From assembly GCA_965199175.1 (NCBI GenBank), contig OZ240684.1, forward strand, positions 124,001-188,000: a stretch of 64,000 bases of DNA, written 5' to 3'. This document shows, one piece after another, positions 63,108 to 64,000 of this stretch; the first letter of the stretch is position 1; every line of letters starts with the position of its first letter. Below the pieces are notes generated by a model. That model worked only from the letters and a program-made list of their open reading frames with translations, searched no databases and was not told the origin of the DNA. This DNA comes from G963923945 sp965199175 (GTDB lineage Bacteria > Pseudomonadota > Alphaproteobacteria > G963923945). The position numbers and the translations under genes were made by a program.

Positions 63108-64000
63108 TCAGGTTCCCGATGGTCTGGTGCTGTGCTGCTGTATCCGGATATTTTCCCGCAATTTGAGCGCACATGGTGTGACCACCAAAGTCAGGATGGT
63201 CGAAAACAGTAAGCCGAAAACAATGACGGTGGCTAATTGCGTCCACCATTGAGCCGAGGGCGCACCGAATGTTACTTCACGTGTCCAAAAATCAATATTA
63301 ACCTGGGTGACCATGGGCAGTAAACCGAGGGTGCTGGTGACGGTTGTCAGCAAAACCGGCCGCATTCTCTGAGCACCTGTACGGATGATGGCATCCAGAA
63401 AATCATCGGTTTTTGTTTTGAGATGGTCAAATGTATCAATCAGGATGATGTTGTTATTGACCACAATGCCAGCCAGAGCAATAACACCGATGCCGCACAT
63501 GACAATGCCGAAAGGCTGCCCGGTGACCAACAACCCGATCATGACCCCGGTAGTGGACATGATGACCGATGAGAGAATCAAAAAAGCGTTATAAAAGCTG
63601 TTAAATTGTGTGACCAGAATAATCATGATCAGGAATAATGCGGCCATGAAAGCCTTACTCAGAAAGGCTTTGGCTTCGTTTTGATCCGCATCTTCTCCCT
63701 TGAATGTTATGGTGACCTCCGGCGGGAAGGGTTGATCTGCTAACCAGGATTTGATTTCGTCAACTTTGTTATCGGCGAGCACAGTTTCGATAACATCGGC
63801 TTGTATGGTCACACTACGCCGTCCGTCAGTACGGCGCAGCGTATTCACTTTGGGCTGAGCCACCCGTTGCACAAAATTAGAAATCGGCACTGACCCGGCT
63901 GTTGTTTCAACACGGATCCGATCCAATGAATCCAGATTACGGAAAGATTTTGGAAAACGGGCGACAATATCCACTTCATCATCATTATCCTCAGGCCGAT
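63108..64000 (-). CDS. RND efflux transporter, C-terminal part (5' end outside window)
   Basis: About 297 codons of the C-terminal half of an AcrB-type (HAE1-like) proton-driven pump. Periplasmic part with VETTAGSVPISNFVQRVAQP, then the membrane bundle: FMAALFLIMIILVTQFNSFY, GIGVIALAGIVVNNNIILID, and GAQRMRPVLLTTVTSTLGLLP, all RND signatures. The last helix and tail end at 63108, convergent with pssA. Substrate cannot be told from this part. Confidence 0.92.
   Translation of the reverse strand, partial: RPEDNDDEVDIVARFPKSFRNLDSLDRIRVETTAGSVPISNFVQRVAQPKVNTLRRTDGRRSVTIQADVIETVLADNKVDEIKSWLADQPFPPEVTITFKGEDADQNEAKAFLSKAFMAALFLIMIILVTQFNSFYNAFLILSSVIMSTTGVMIGLLVTGQPFGIVMCGIGVIALAGIVVNNNIILIDTFDHLKTKTDDFLDAIIRTGAQRMRPVLLTTVTSTLGLLPMVTQVNIDFWTREVTFGAPSAQWWTQLATVIVFGLLFSTILTLVVTPCALKLRENIRIQQHSTRPSGT

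Overview
The window looks like a chromosomal segment of an alphaproteobacterium of moderate GC content. The strongest marker is a circularly permuted two-piece tmRNA gene. Supporting signs are the gene orders hflK-hflC-DUF2065-degP-miaA-ilvBHC-leuA and mreBCD-mrdA-rodA, an SspB with an alphaproteobacterial-type C-terminal ClpX-binding tail, ThyX in the place of ThyA (no thyA seen here), and a eukaryotic-like NADP isocitrate dehydrogenase. A Rhodospirillales-like lineage is my guess; the sequence does not settle it.

Layout. 1-11.5 kb (minus strand) is the division and cell wall cluster mraZ-rsmH-ftsL-ftsI-murE-murF-mraY-murD-ftsW-murG. It is tightly packed with several overlapping stops and starts, and is preceded by a four-copy 10-bp-periodic GGGA array that looks like the MraZ operator. 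11.8-17.2 kb is an accessory island: an N-terminally truncated TraG-like conjugation protein, two genes built from an unrecognised 'IYxF' module with membrane anchors, four CCDC90/DUF1640-like coiled-coil membrane proteins, and a broken PAPS-reductase-like fragment abutting the 3' end of rnpB. 17.2-27.5 kb holds rnpB, an AmpD-type amidase, an SH3 protein, a large AsmA-like protein, fumC, sspB, ssrA and thyX. 27.7-33 kb carries two large exported ankyrin-repeat proteins with an unusual cysteine-bearing header module. 33-46.8 kb is housekeeping: ArsC-like reductase, Mrp/ApbC, HflKC, DegP-type protease, MiaA and branched-chain amino acid synthesis (ilvB, ilvH, ilvC, leuA). 47-52.6 kb is the rod-shape operon. 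52.7-64 kb has tRNA-Lys, an FkbM methyltransferase, a decayed DUF1640 copy, tRNA-Glu, recJ, icd, a LOG-family protein, a LysM protein, phosphatidylethanolamine synthesis (psd, pssA) and the end of an RND pump.

How the genes fit together. The mur/fts cluster and the mre/mrdA/rodA cluster make and steer the two peptidoglycan machines (septal and lateral); AmpD, the SH3 protein and the LysM protein are further envelope functions. ssrA and sspB sit side by side and act in the same pathway: tmRNA tags stalled chains and SspB hands them to ClpXP. HflKC and the DegP protease add membrane and periplasmic quality control.

Two genome-wide habits stand out. First, almost every intergenic gap carries its own short imperfect tandem duplication (14-20 bp units), and several coding regions carry the same kind of duplication in frame. 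Second, at least two essential-type genes, mraY and the AsmA-like gene, appear to start at very rare codons (ATC and CTG) behind excellent Shine-Dalgarno sites. The best candidates for undescribed biology are the IYxF-module/CCDC90 membrane protein array and the exported Cys-header ankyrin proteins.
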